Source: Rathayibacter sp. VKM Ac-2804 (GTDB lineage Bacteria > Actinomycetota > Actinomycetes > Actinomycetales > Microbacteriaceae). Taken from it: a DNA stretch of 64,000 nt. Below the pieces are notes generated by a model. It saw only the letters and a program-made list of their open reading frames with translations, was not told the DNA's origin and did not search any database. Made by a program: the position numbers and the translations under genes. Shown in pieces: positions 26,211-34,352 of this stretch; positions within the stretch are counted from its first letter, which is position 1; the number at the start of each line of letters is the position of its first letter. Location: the NCBI RefSeq assembly GCF_009866655.1, contig NZ_CP047420.1, positions 992,001-1,056,000 of the forward strand, in the 5' to 3' direction.

Positions 26211-27485
26211 ATGGCGGAGTTCAGCGCGAGTGTCTTTCAGAACGAGTTCCTCTCGGACGGCGCGACGGATGTGCACGCGATCGTGACGGTGACCGCCTCC
26301 GGCACCGGCGCGGCCGGCAGCGACGGAGCGGCCGCCGAGATCATCATCGTCGACTGCTCGGGGTCGATGACCGGCGAGAACATGACCGCGGCCAAGCGCG
26401 CCGCCGCCGTGGCGGTCGACCAGATCCTCGACGGCACCTTCTTCGCCGTCGTCGCCGGCTCCGAGCGCGCCGACCGCGCCTTCCCGTACCCCAACGCCTC
26501 CGTGTCGATGGTGCGGATGGAGCCGGGGGCCCGCGCGGCCGCGAAGGAGGCCATCGGCTACCTCCAGGCCGACGGCGGCACCGCGATGGGCACCTGGCTG
26601 GCCCTCGCCCGACAGCTCTTCTCCAGCGTCCCCGAGGCGAAGCAGCGGCACGCGATCCTGCTCACCGACGGCAAGAACGAGCACGAGTCGCGGATGCAGC
26701 TCGACGCGGCGATCCGCGCGGCCGGCGGCGTCTTCCAGTGCGACGTCCGCGGCGTCGGCTCCCGCTGGGTCGTCGAGGAGGCGCGCACCATCGCCAGCGC
26801 GCTGCTCGGCACCGTGGGCCTCATCGCGAACCCGGCCGACATGGCCGCCGACTTCGAGCAGCTGATCCAGGCGTCGATGGGCCGGGGTGTCGCCGACGGC
26901 GAGCTGCGCGTCTGGACCCCGCAGGGCTCCCAGCTGCTCTTCGTCCGCCAGGTCGCCCCGAACCTGGAGGACCTGAGCTCGCGCCGCACCTCGGTGAACC
27001 CGCTGACCGGCTCCTACCCGACCGGCGCCTGGGGCGACGAGTCGCGGGAGTACCACGTGGCCGTCCGGGTCGCCTCGAAGCCGGTCGGCGCCGAGCAGCT
27101 CGCCGCCCGGGTGCAGCTCAGCGTGCGCGACGAGGTCGTCGCCTCCGCGCTGGTGAAGGCCCGCTGGACCGACGACTCCGCGCTCACGGCGCGGATCGAT
27201 CCGGCGGTCGCGCACTACACCGGCCAGACCGAGCTCGCCTCGGCGATCCAGGACGGCCTCGCCGCGAAGGCCGTCGGTGACGACGCCACCGCGACGGTGA
27301 AGCTCGGCCGCGCCGTGCAGCTCGCCGCCGCCACCGGCAACGACGAGGCGACCGCGAAGCTGCGCAAGGTCGTCGAGATCGACGATCCCAACGAGGGGAC
27401 GGTCCGGCTGAAGCGCGGCGTCGCCCGCCTGGACGAGATGGCGCTCGACACCGCCTCGACGAAGACCACGCGGGTGCGCAAGTGA
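26211..27485 (+). CDS. von Willebrand factor A domain protein (TerY/MIDAS type)
   Basis: A 424-residue cytosolic vWA protein. The MIDAS is intact: DCSGSM (Asp about 48), the Thr in DGGTAMGTW and the Asp in LLTDGKNE. A beta-rich middle and a C-terminal helical region (about 330-424) follow. It is co-translated with the zinc-ribbon/FHA gene (GTGA overlap). vWA proteins of this kind partner with PP2C phosphatases and kinases in TerY-P-type modules; here those partners lie 7 kb upstream. The start is probably leaderless. Confidence 0.9.
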   Translation: MAEFSASVFQNEFLSDGATDVHAIVTVTASGTGAAGSDGAAAEIIIVDCSGSMTGENMTAAKRAAAVAVDQILDGTFFAVVAGSERADRAFPYPNASVSMVRMEPGARAAAKEAIGYLQADGGTAMGTWLALARQLFSSVPEAKQRHAILLTDGKNEHESRMQLDAAIRAAGGVFQCDVRGVGSRWVVEEARTIASALLGTVGLIANPADMAADFEQLIQASMGRGVADGELRVWTPQGSQLLFVRQVAPNLEDLSSRRTSVNPLTGSYPTGAWGDESREYHVAVRVASKPVGAEQLAARVQLSVRDEVVASALVKARWTDDSALTARIDPAVAHYTGQTELASAIQDGLAAKAVGDDATATVKLGRAVQLAAATGNDEATAKLRKVVEIDDPNEGTVRLKRGVARLDEMALDTASTKTTRVRK

Positions 27486-28390
27486 GCTACCGCTGCCCGG
27501 AGGGGCACACCTCCCAGTCCGGCGACTACTGCGACGTCTGCGGTGCGCCGATCGTGCCGGCCGCGCCGTCCGCCCCCGCGCCCCGCGCCACCGACCCGAC
27601 CACGGCGATCCCGACCGGTCCCGCCGTCTGCCCGAACTGCTCGTACCCCAACGAGGCCGGCGCGCTGTTCTGTGAGAACTGCGGCTACGACTTCACCACC
27701 GGCTCGCTGCCCGAGGCCGACCCGTTCACCGAGTCGGGGGCCGTCCGCGCGCCCGGCGAGGTCGGCGGCTCCGCCACGCCGGCCGGCGATCCCGCGGCTC
27801 ACCTGGGCGAGGCGCCCGCTCCGGCCGCTCCCGGTGCGCCGCCCGCGCTCGTTCCGGAGGAGGAGGCCGGCTTCGACGTGCCCGTCGCCACCGCGCCGCC
27901 GGCCGCGCCGCCCACCGAGGTGATCCGCGAGGTCACCGGGAGCACGCCGACGGCCGCGCCCGCCGCCCCCGCGGCCCCGGAGGAGGACGACCCCTGGATC
28001 GCCGAGGTCTGGGTCGACCCCGACTGGTACGCCGAGCAGCGAGCCGAGGACCCGATGCCCTCCGCCGGCCCGCCGACGATCGTCGTGCTCCGCGAGCGCT
28101 CGGTGCTCGTCGGCCGGCCCTCCGCCTCGCGCGGCATCTCGCCGCAGATCGACTGCGGCACCGACTCCGGCGTCTCCCGCCGCCACTGCCAGCTCAACAC
28201 CGACGGCTACCGCTGGTGGGTCGAGGACCTGCAGTCCGCGAACGGCACCTACCTCGCCGCGGCCGGCGCCCCGCTGCCGCAGACCCCGATCCCCACCGGC
28301 CAGCGCCGCGAGATCGAGGAGGGCGACCGCGTCTACGTCGGCGCGTGGACCCGCATCGTCCTCCGCCAGGCCTTGCCGGGCGAGGCCTGA
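27482..28390 (+). CDS. zinc-ribbon and FHA-domain protein
   Basis: A 302-residue protein with a GTG start overlapping the vWA stop. Two N-terminal Cys clusters (CPEGH/CDVCG near 4-23 and CPNCS/CENCG near 50-70) are followed by a Pro/Ala-rich linker. An FHA domain fills residues 195-300: VLVGRPS, SRRHCQL and the SANGTYL loop carry the conserved Gly-Arg, Ser, His and Asn-Gly. FHA domains bind phosphothreonine. PknG's known substrate in other Actinobacteria (GarA/OdhI) is an FHA protein, so this is a plausible PknG target or scaffold. Confidence 0.9.
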   Translation: MSYRCPEGHTSQSGDYCDVCGAPIVPAAPSAPAPRATDPTTAIPTGPAVCPNCSYPNEAGALFCENCGYDFTTGSLPEADPFTESGAVRAPGEVGGSATPAGDPAAHLGEAPAPAAPGAPPALVPEEEAGFDVPVATAPPAAPPTEVIREVTGSTPTAAPAAPAAPEEDDPWIAEVWVDPDWYAEQRAEDPMPSAGPPTIVVLRERSVLVGRPSASRGISPQIDCGTDSGVSRRHCQLNTDGYRWWVEDLQSANGTYLAAAGAPLPQTPIPTGQRREIEEGDRVYVGAWTRIVLRQALPGEA

Positions 28391-28413
28391 CCCCCGCCGA
28401 CCGACGCCGCCGA

Positions 28414-28529
28414 GGAGCCCGCGGAGCGGGCGTATCGAGATCCGCCGTCACCGAGAGCGGAGCCGCCGGGCTCGCGTGCCGGACTGGGCGGGTCTCGATA
28501 CGCCACTGCGCGGCCACTCGACCGGGATG
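28414..28529. repeat. REP-like doublet (head-to-head pair)
   Basis: A forward copy (28414-28442, truncated at its left end) and a reverse copy (28491-28528) about 50 bases apart in the gap between converging genes. Together they could form a long cruciform or hairpin and may also act as a terminator. Confidence 0.75.
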
Positions 28530-28531
28530 GG

Positions 28532-30499
28532 TCACCGGGCGCGCAGCGCGAGCGCCGGGTCCTGGCGGCTCGCTGTCCACGCGGGGATCGTCGACGCGGC
28601 GAGTCCTGTCAGGAGTCCGACGCCGAGTCCCGCCGCCGGCAGCCAGGACTCGAGGATCGGAGTCCAGCCCTGGAGCCCGGCGATGACGAGCGTCGCGGCA
28701 CTCCCGACGGCCACGCCCACCGCTCCGCCGAGCAGGCCGATGAGGAGGCCCTCGGCGAGGAAGAGGCGTCCGACCGCGGTCCTGCTGGCGCCGACGGCCC
28801 GGCGCAGTGCGATCTCGTGCGCCCTGGCCTGCACGGAGAGGTGCAGGGTCGTCGCGGCGCTGATGGTGGCGAGGACGAGCAGGATGAGGGAGATCAGTGC
28901 GATCAGGGCGCCGAGGTCGCTGCCGATGCCCGTCCGGAGATCGCGGAGGTCGGCGACGGTCTCGACGCCGAACCGTCCGGGGTTCGCGGGATCGAGCCGA
29001 AGGGGGACCGCCTCCGCGACGGCGGCGGGATACCCGGGCTCGGTGCGGATCAGGAGCGCCGTCGTGACATCGGATGAGCCCTGCAGGACATCGGAGGAGA
29101 CGATCACCGAGTCGGCGAGGTCGGCCTGCCGAGGCTCGGCGTCGAGGACGCCGACGACGTCGACCGTGCGGCCGTTCACCCAGAGCCGGCAGCCGGGTCC
29201 TGGAGGAGGGAGCTCGAGCGTCGCCGCCGCGTCATGGCCGACGATCGCGATCCCCTGCAGCGACCGGTCATCGAGGAGTCCGAAGGTGTCCGGACCCACG
29301 GGCGATGCGCCTGTGAGCCGCAGGTAGTCCGAGGAGGCGGACATCAGCCTCAGCGGCGATCCCCTCTCCGGCTCGGTCGGCGAGAGGCGCTGGATCGAGG
29401 CGGCGCCTCCCGACGCCACGGAGGCGGAGCCGACTCCGGCGACTCGCGGCAGAGACGACGCCGAAGCGATCCACTCGGAGAGGCGACGGTCGTCGTCGCG
29501 CAGGAGATCCGTGCCGCCGGGGACCGAGACGCGCACCTCGTCGAGGGCGGCCGCGCTCAGCCGGTCCGCGACGCTGCCGGAGGCGCTCTCGCTGACCCCG
29601 ATGGAGGCGACCAGACCGCCGATGCCCAGCGCGAACGCGAGCAGCAGGAACAGGGTGCGCGCCAGCCGGGTGGTGACGACGTCGACGGCGTCGCCGAGGT
29701 CGTCGGCGAGCGCCGTGACCCAGCGGTGAGGACTCCTGCGCGATGGTTCCGCCTCCTCGGCATTCGCCTCCGCGGCGGCCCGGTGCACTGGCGCTCGGGG
29801 AGGGAGGGCCGTCGACGGGTCGACAGTGCCGTCGACGATGCGGATCGTGCGATCCGCGGCCGCCGCGATCGTCTCGTCGTGGGTGATCAGGACGACGGTG
29901 ACTCCGCCGGCGTGGAGATCGCGAAGGTAGTCGAGCACCGCCGTCCCGTTGGCCCGGTCGAGATTGCCGGTCGGCTCGTCGGCGAGGACGATCCGCGGCC
30001 GGGTGGCGATGGCGCGAGCGAGGGCGAGACGCTGCTGCTCACCGCCGGAGAGGACCCGCCCGGCGGCGTGTGCCCTGGCCTCCACGCCGAGCCGGGCGAG
30101 GGCGTCCAGCGCCCGCGTGCCGCGCTCCGCGAGCGGGACGCGCTGCGTGCGGAGTCCGAGCGCCGCGTTGTGCAGCGCGGAGACGTCGCCGAGGACGAAC
30201 GACTGCTGGAACACGAATCCGAAGACCCGGGACCGGAGGCGGTCGCGCTCGCGCTCGCGCAGGGAGGCGACCTCCGTCCCGAAGACGCGGTAGCTGCCCG
30301 CCATCGGTGTGTCGAGCAGGCCGAGGACGTTCAGCAGCGTGCTCTTGCCTGAGCCGGACGGACCGACGATCGCGACGAACTCCCCCTGCTGCACGGTGAT
30401 GCCGATGTCCCGGATGCCGGTCGCGGGGTCGGTGCCGAAGGTCCGGGTGATCCCGGTCAGCTCGAGGGCGGCCGGCGCGGGAGGCGTGCCGACGGTCAC
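28532..30499 (-). CDS. MacB-type ABC transporter, ATPase fused to FtsX-like permease
   Basis: A 655-residue fusion. The ATPase (about 10-225) has Walker A GPSGSGKST (46-54), FVFQQSFVLGD, signature LSGGEQQRLALARA, Walker B IVLADEPTGN and the H-loop THDET. The permease has a first helix near 285, an extracytoplasmic domain of about 240 residues, and three C-terminal helices with the FtsX/MacB motif ALRRAVGASRTAVGRLFLAEGLLIG. It works with the adaptor encoded just upstream (four-base overlap). The family exports peptides or lipoproteins, or drives envelope machinery. Confidence 0.92.
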   Translation of the reverse strand: MTVGTPPAPAALELTGITRTFGTDPATGIRDIGITVQQGEFVAIVGPSGSGKSTLLNVLGLLDTPMAGSYRVFGTEVASLRERERDRLRSRVFGFVFQQSFVLGDVSALHNAALGLRTQRVPLAERGTRALDALARLGVEARAHAAGRVLSGGEQQRLALARAIATRPRIVLADEPTGNLDRANGTAVLDYLRDLHAGGVTVVLITHDETIAAAADRTIRIVDGTVDPSTALPPRAPVHRAAAEANAEEAEPSRRSPHRWVTALADDLGDAVDVVTTRLARTLFLLLAFALGIGGLVASIGVSESASGSVADRLSAAALDEVRVSVPGGTDLLRDDDRRLSEWIASASSLPRVAGVGSASVASGGAASIQRLSPTEPERGSPLRLMSASSDYLRLTGASPVGPDTFGLLDDRSLQGIAIVGHDAAATLELPPPGPGCRLWVNGRTVDVVGVLDAEPRQADLADSVIVSSDVLQGSSDVTTALLIRTEPGYPAAVAEAVPLRLDPANPGRFGVETVADLRDLRTGIGSDLGALIALISLILLVLATISAATTLHLSVQARAHEIALRRAVGASRTAVGRLFLAEGLLIGLLGGAVGVAVGSAATLVIAGLQGWTPILESWLPAAGLGVGLLTGLAASTIPAWTASRQDPALALRAR

Positions 30500-31728
30500 T
30501 GCAGGATCACCTCGCTCCCGGGTGCGAGGACGTCGCCGGCGATCGCGGTCCAGCCGTTCCCCGAGTAGTCGACGGTGACGGGCACGCGCCGGGGCTCCGG
30601 CTGCTCCGCTCCTGCCTCGGCGTCGGCCGGCACGAGGACGAAGGTCCCCTCGGCGTCCTGCCGGAGGGCGACCGTCGGCACCGCGAGGGACTCCTCGTGC
30701 GGAGCCTGCGGCAGCACGGTGACGCTCAGCCCCGGCGAGAGCCCGGCGAAGGCGGGATCGGCCGAGACGACCGTGACGTCCCGGCCCGGCGCCTTGCCGT
30801 CCGAGGCCTCGACGAACTCCCCGATCGCCGAGATCGTGCCCGCGAGCTGCCGGGTGTCGGCCTGGATGCTCACCTCCTGCCCGTCGGTCAGCGTCGCGGC
30901 GCTCACCGCGTCGGCCCGGAACGAGACGACGTTCGGAGAGGTGCGGACCCGGACCAGCGGGGCCTCAGCCGTGACCGTCGCGCCGAGCGGGAGGGCGCTG
31001 GTCACGGTCGCCTCGGCCGTCGCCAACGCGACGAAGCTCGCGAGGGGGATGAGCGGAGCCGGGGGCCGGACGACAGGGGGCTGCCGCACCTCAGGCGCCG
31101 AGGAGGACATGGGCTCGGCCGGATCAGGATCGGCCGGTGGCGACTCCACCGGATCGGGGGCGGCGGTGGTCGGCGCGGGGAAGCCGTTGTCGACGAAGAG
31201 CTCCGTCACGGCGGCGGTGGTCCGCCAGTCCACCCAGCCGGTCACCTCGACGTCGGCCCCGGTCCCGCGGAGCGCCCGCTGGAGGGACGAGACGTCGTCG
31301 CCCTCGTCCTCGGTGCGCAGATCGCGGTAGAGCGCCAGCGGTCCGGGCACGGCGAAGACGGGTCGTCCCGAGACGGCGCCGACGAGACTCCCCGGTCGGA
31401 CCACGTCGCCGACCTCGACGGTGCGCCTGGTGACGACGGCCGGGACTCCCGAGGGGATCGTACTGAGCGCCTGCTCGCTCCCGGCGACGACGCTGCCGGC
31501 GAACGCCGTGCGGGAGTCGACGACTCGTCGCTCCACAGGCGCGGTGACCTGGATCGACTGCTGCGCCTGCTCTCCGGGTCCGTGGTCCGGCACCTGCACC
31601 AGGAGCCCGGTCAGGAAGGATGCCGTGATCGAGCCGAGCAGGACCAGGGCCGCGACGACCGCCCGCAAAGGGTGCTCTATGCGCCGGAGCCGCATGGTGC
31701 TCGGCTCTGCACCCCCGCCGTCAACCAT
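30496..31728 (-). CDS. HlyD/RND-type adaptor with peptidoglycan-binding domain
   Basis: A 410-residue, single-helix membrane-anchored periplasmic-type adaptor. The anchor helix is about 25-47 (VVAALVLLGSITASFLTGL), followed by a barrel-sandwich hybrid half, a PG_binding_1 domain (SSLQRALRGTGADVEVTGWV) and a C-terminal beta barrel. The layout matches actinobacterial MacA-like adaptors of MacB exporters. ATG 31728 overlaps the preceding lipoprotein stop (ATGGTTGA); ATG 31695 is an alternative. It overlaps the ABC gene by four bases. Confidence 0.85.
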   Translation of the reverse strand: MVDGGGAEPSTMRLRRIEHPLRAVVAALVLLGSITASFLTGLLVQVPDHGPGEQAQQSIQVTAPVERRVVDSRTAFAGSVVAGSEQALSTIPSGVPAVVTRRTVEVGDVVRPGSLVGAVSGRPVFAVPGPLALYRDLRTEDEGDDVSSLQRALRGTGADVEVTGWVDWRTTAAVTELFVDNGFPAPTTAAPDPVESPPADPDPAEPMSSSAPEVRQPPVVRPPAPLIPLASFVALATAEATVTSALPLGATVTAEAPLVRVRTSPNVVSFRADAVSAATLTDGQEVSIQADTRQLAGTISAIGEFVEASDGKAPGRDVTVVSADPAFAGLSPGLSVTVLPQAPHEESLAVPTVALRQDAEGTFVLVPADAEAGAEQPEPRRVPVTVDYSGNGWTAIAGDVLAPGSEVILQ

Positions 31729-32614
31729 GCGCGGCGATGTACGCGCGCGCGGCCTCGAGGAGTTGCTGCTTGCGCTCCTTCTCCTCGTTCAACGCCGCCT
31801 GGTTCGCGTCGATCAGCGGCTGCTGGTACGCGGCTTCGAGGTCGGCGAGCGTCTGCGTCAGTCGGGTATCGGTGTTGCACCGGGCCTCGATCGAGGCGAG
31901 CCGGATCCCTTCTTCGCTGCTCCCCGCTCCTTCGTTCCCCAGCAGCGCGTAGGACTGCTCCGTCAGGTAGTACTCGCCTGTCTGGGCGGTGAGTCCGGCG
32001 TCTTTCAGACACTGCTCCCAGGGCTCGCGGGCGCGATGCCAGCGTTCGTCCTTCCGAGCCTTCGTCAGCGCCTCGCTCTCCAGGCGGGAGGCGAGACTGT
32101 TCAAGTACTCGTCCTGCCGCGGGTTCACGGTATCCATCGCTGTCCTCACGGAGTCATCGTCTTCGTAGCAGGCGTCCCGCGCCGCGGACCATTGCATCCC
32201 GCCGACCGCGCGTGCCTGCTCCAGCGCGACGTCCAGTGGGGAGTCGGCGGAGCCGAAGCCGTAGCGTGCCGCGCGCTTCTCGTCCCACATCCCGAAGGTC
32301 CGGTCGTCGAGGTCGGTCGTCGGGTCGGCCGGAGTGCGAGCGACGGAATAGGTGAAGCCCTTCTTCTTCATGCACTCTCCGACCACGGCTTCCGCCGCCG
32401 TATCGAAGACCTGCTCGTCGGCGTGGCGCCCGTAGAACGCGTACTCGTTCAGCGGCATGACGATCTCCCCGCTGACCGAGTCCAGGTAGGCGTGCGCGGA
32501 GTCGTCGTGTTCGACTGCACCGGCAGTGCAGCCGCTCAGAACCGCGACGGTGAGGAGGGCGCCGACGACACCGCCGAGGGCTCGAGCACCAGTGCGCTGC
32601 CCGCGGCTGGTCAT
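31721..32614 (-). CDS. lipoprotein of unknown family, tandem paralogue copy 2
   Basis: A 297-residue lipoprotein with a leader ending in the lipobox LSGC, then HDDSAHAYLDSVSGEIVMPL. Features include two conserved Cys-containing helices (CMKKKGF and CLKDAG) and a C-terminal coiled coil rich in Glu/Lys. It is closely similar along its length to the upstream gene (32699-33592); the last 100 codons are almost the same at DNA level. It overlaps the adaptor gene and so belongs to the export operon. No known domain is recognised. Confidence 0.82.
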   Translation of the reverse strand: MTSRGQRTGARALGGVVGALLTVAVLSGCTAGAVEHDDSAHAYLDSVSGEIVMPLNEYAFYGRHADEQVFDTAAEAVVGECMKKKGFTYSVARTPADPTTDLDDRTFGMWDEKRAARYGFGSADSPLDVALEQARAVGGMQWSAARDACYEDDDSVRTAMDTVNPRQDEYLNSLASRLESEALTKARKDERWHRAREPWEQCLKDAGLTAQTGEYYLTEQSYALLGNEGAGSSEEGIRLASIEARCNTDTRLTQTLADLEAAYQQPLIDANQAALNEEKERKQQLLEAARAYIAAHG

Positions 32615-32698
32615 CGCATCCCTTCCACTGTCATCGGGCTCTCCTCGCCGCAGTACCCCGTTGTTCTCGACTGCAGTCTCACTGTCAGCACCCCTCCG

Positions 32699-33592
32699 TC
32701 AGCCATGCGCGGCGATGTACTCGCGCGCGGCCTCGAGGAGCTGCTGCTTGCGCTCCTTCTCCTCGTTCAACGCCGCTTGATTCGCGTCGATCAGCGGCTG
32801 CTGGTACGCGGCTTCGAGGTCGGCGAGCGTCTGTGTCAGCCGGCTCTCGGTGTTGCATCGGGCCTCGATCGAGGCGAGCCGGATCCCTTCCTCGCTGCTC
32901 CCCGCTCCTTCGTTCCCCAGCAGCGCGTAGGACTGCTCCGTCAGGTAGTCCTCGCCTGTCTGGGGGGTGAGCCCGGCGTCCTTCAGGCACTGCTCCCACG
33001 GCTCGCGGGCGCGATGCCAGCGCTCGTCCTTGCGTGCCTTCGTCCGCGCTTCGCTCTCGAAGCGGGAGACGACACTGTTGAGGCGTTCGTCCTGCGGCGG
33101 AGTGACGGCACCCATCGCGTCGACCACCGATTCGTCGTCCTGATTGCAGGCGTCGTACGCTGCGGACCACTGCACGCCGCCGGCCGCTCGGGCGTCCTCC
33201 AACGCGATGTCCATCGGCGACGGTGCGAAGTCGAAGCCGTAGCGCGCTGCGCGCTGCTCCTCCCAGAGTCCGAACGTCCGGTCATCGAGGTCGGTCGTCG
33301 GGTCGGGCTGTGTGCGGGCGGGAGAGGTGGTGAACCCTTTCGACTTCACGCACTCGACGATCACCGCCCGCGCAGCTGCCTTGAAGACCTGGTGGTCGGC
33401 ATGCCTCCCGTAGAACGCGTACTCGTCCAGCGGCATGACGATCTCCCCGCTGACCGAGTCCAGATACGCGTGCGCGGAGTCGTCGGGCTTCGTCGCGCCG
33501 ACAGCGCAGCCGCAGAGAACCGCCAGAGAGGCGAAGGCGCCCAGGGCGCCCCGGAGGATCCGTCCGCCGGGGCGCCGTCGTCGACCGTCCAC
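32699..33592 (-). CDS. lipoprotein of unknown family, tandem paralogue copy 1
   Basis: A 297-residue lipoprotein starting at GTG 33592, overlapping the stop of the crystallin-like gene (TAGTG). The leader ends in LCGC. The shared core begins DDSAHAYLDSVSGEIVMPLD, contains CVKSKGF, RAARYGF and CLKDAGL, and ends with a Glu/Gln-rich helix QQLLEAAREYIAAHG. It has the same length as copy 2. Reading open to 33955 is spurious because it is antiparallel in sense to the crystallin-like coding frame. Function unknown; possibly a substrate, immunity or accessory component of the MacAB-like exporter. Confidence 0.82.
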   Translation of the reverse strand: MDGRRRRPGGRILRGALGAFASLAVLCGCAVGATKPDDSAHAYLDSVSGEIVMPLDEYAFYGRHADHQVFKAAARAVIVECVKSKGFTTSPARTQPDPTTDLDDRTFGLWEEQRAARYGFDFAPSPMDIALEDARAAGGVQWSAAYDACNQDDESVVDAMGAVTPPQDERLNSVVSRFESEARTKARKDERWHRAREPWEQCLKDAGLTPQTGEDYLTEQSYALLGNEGAGSSEEGIRLASIEARCNTESRLTQTLADLEAAYQQPLIDANQAALNEEKERKQQLLEAAREYIAAHG

Positions 33593-33927
33593 TAGTTGTA
33601 GCTCTGGATCCGGTCGTTCCAGGTCTCCAGCCAGTTCAGGCCTGACGTGAGACTCGACAGGGCTGACACATCTCCCTGCAGACGGATCGAACGCCCGACC
33701 ATTCCGCGGTTCTCGTAGAGGGTCTTCCGGTTCGGCGTCTTCAACGACGACGCCTTTCGATTGATCGAACCGAGACCGTCCTTCTCCACCCATGTCGCCT
33801 GGTAGGCGTATCCGCGGAAGTCGGCGTCCTCGTAGATCGGGAAGGCCGACGCGATCGGCGCCGCTCCGAGGGCGAGTGCTGCGGTCACCGCTCCTGAGGC
33901 GAGAAGTGCCCCGTACCTGTTCTTCAT
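33592..33927 (-). CDS. small secreted beta/gamma-crystallin-like protein
   Basis: A 111-residue protein with a clear signal peptide (MKNRYGALLASGAVTAAL, cleavage after ASA). The mature 80 residues resemble a single crystallin-like or peptidase-inhibitor I36-like domain: PIYEDADFRGYAYQ, then VSALSSLTSGL and the closing WNDRIQSYN. It has no cysteines. ATG 33927 follows GGAGATGG. It heads an operon of two lipoproteins, an adaptor and a MacB fusion, so it may be the exported or protective product. The family call is by motif memory only. Confidence 0.75.
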   Translation of the reverse strand: MKNRYGALLASGAVTAALALGAAPIASAFPIYEDADFRGYAYQATWVEKDGLGSINRKASSLKTPNRKTLYENRGMVGRSIRLQGDVSALSSLTSGLNWLETWNDRIQSYN

Positions 33928-33952
33928 GGTCCATCTCCATCGATCGGACTAT

Positions 33953-33964
33953 CACCGTACGGTG
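33953..33964 (-). promoter_or_regulatory. 12-bp palindrome upstream of the crystallin-like operon
   Basis: The perfect palindrome CACCGTACGGTG lies 25 bases before ATG 33927 and contains TACGGT, which could be a -10 box. It may be an operator overlapping the promoter of the five-gene operon. No -35 is clear. Confidence 0.4.
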
Positions 33965-34117
33965 GCCGAGCCGTCCTGGCCCGACGAGAAGAGACGGTAA
34001 ATGAGCGTTAGTCGACTTGCAAGGGAGTGTCGTCCGCTGCTCGCTCGGCGGCGCTCGACGCGCCTTCAGGCGCTGATCGACGCAGCGAGGGCCCTCCGGT
34101 GCGAGTGCTGGAGCGGA

Positions 34118-34150
34118 GTCTCGATACGCCGCTGCGCGGCTACTCGACTA
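34118..34150 (-). repeat. REP-like palindromic repeat, single copy (reverse orientation)
   Basis: A reverse-orientation copy (GTCTCGATACGCCGCTGC core, then TACTCGACTA) in the 425-base gap between the crystallin-like gene and the kinase. Apart from three REP units I see no gene in this gap. Confidence 0.75.
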
Positions 34151-34191
34151 GCGGGTGGGGTGCGCGTCCGCCGCTGTTGCTGCAGCCCCTG

Positions 34192-34314
34192 CATGCTGAT
34201 CGAGTAGCCCGCGGAGCGGGCGTATCGAGATCCCCACCGGCAGGACGCTGAGTCAGCAGACCCGTCCTGCTGGTGACGGGGGGTCTCGATACGCCCCTGC
34301 GGGGCTACTCGACC
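34192..34314. repeat. REP-like doublet (head-to-head pair)
   Basis: A forward copy 34192-34232 and a reverse copy 34282-34314. The spacer also pairs with itself (CAGGACG with CGTCCTG), so the whole 123 bases can fold into one branched hairpin. It lies downstream of the kinase gene. Confidence 0.85.
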
Positions 34315-34352
34315 TGCAGGAGGCGCGGCCGCTCGACGAGCGGGCTGTCGGC

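Noticed and set aside
31421..33595. Plus-strand frame of 724 codons with internal repeats
   Set aside because: It repeats only because it runs antisense across the two duplicated lipoprotein genes.
33593..33955. N-terminal extension of the first lipoprotein to 33,955
   Set aside because: It overlaps the crystallin-like gene in another frame; the lipobox leader starts at GTG 33592.
34118..34314. Three spaced REP units considered as a CRISPR array
   Set aside because: Units alternate orientation, spacers are unequal and self-complementary, and there are no cas genes.
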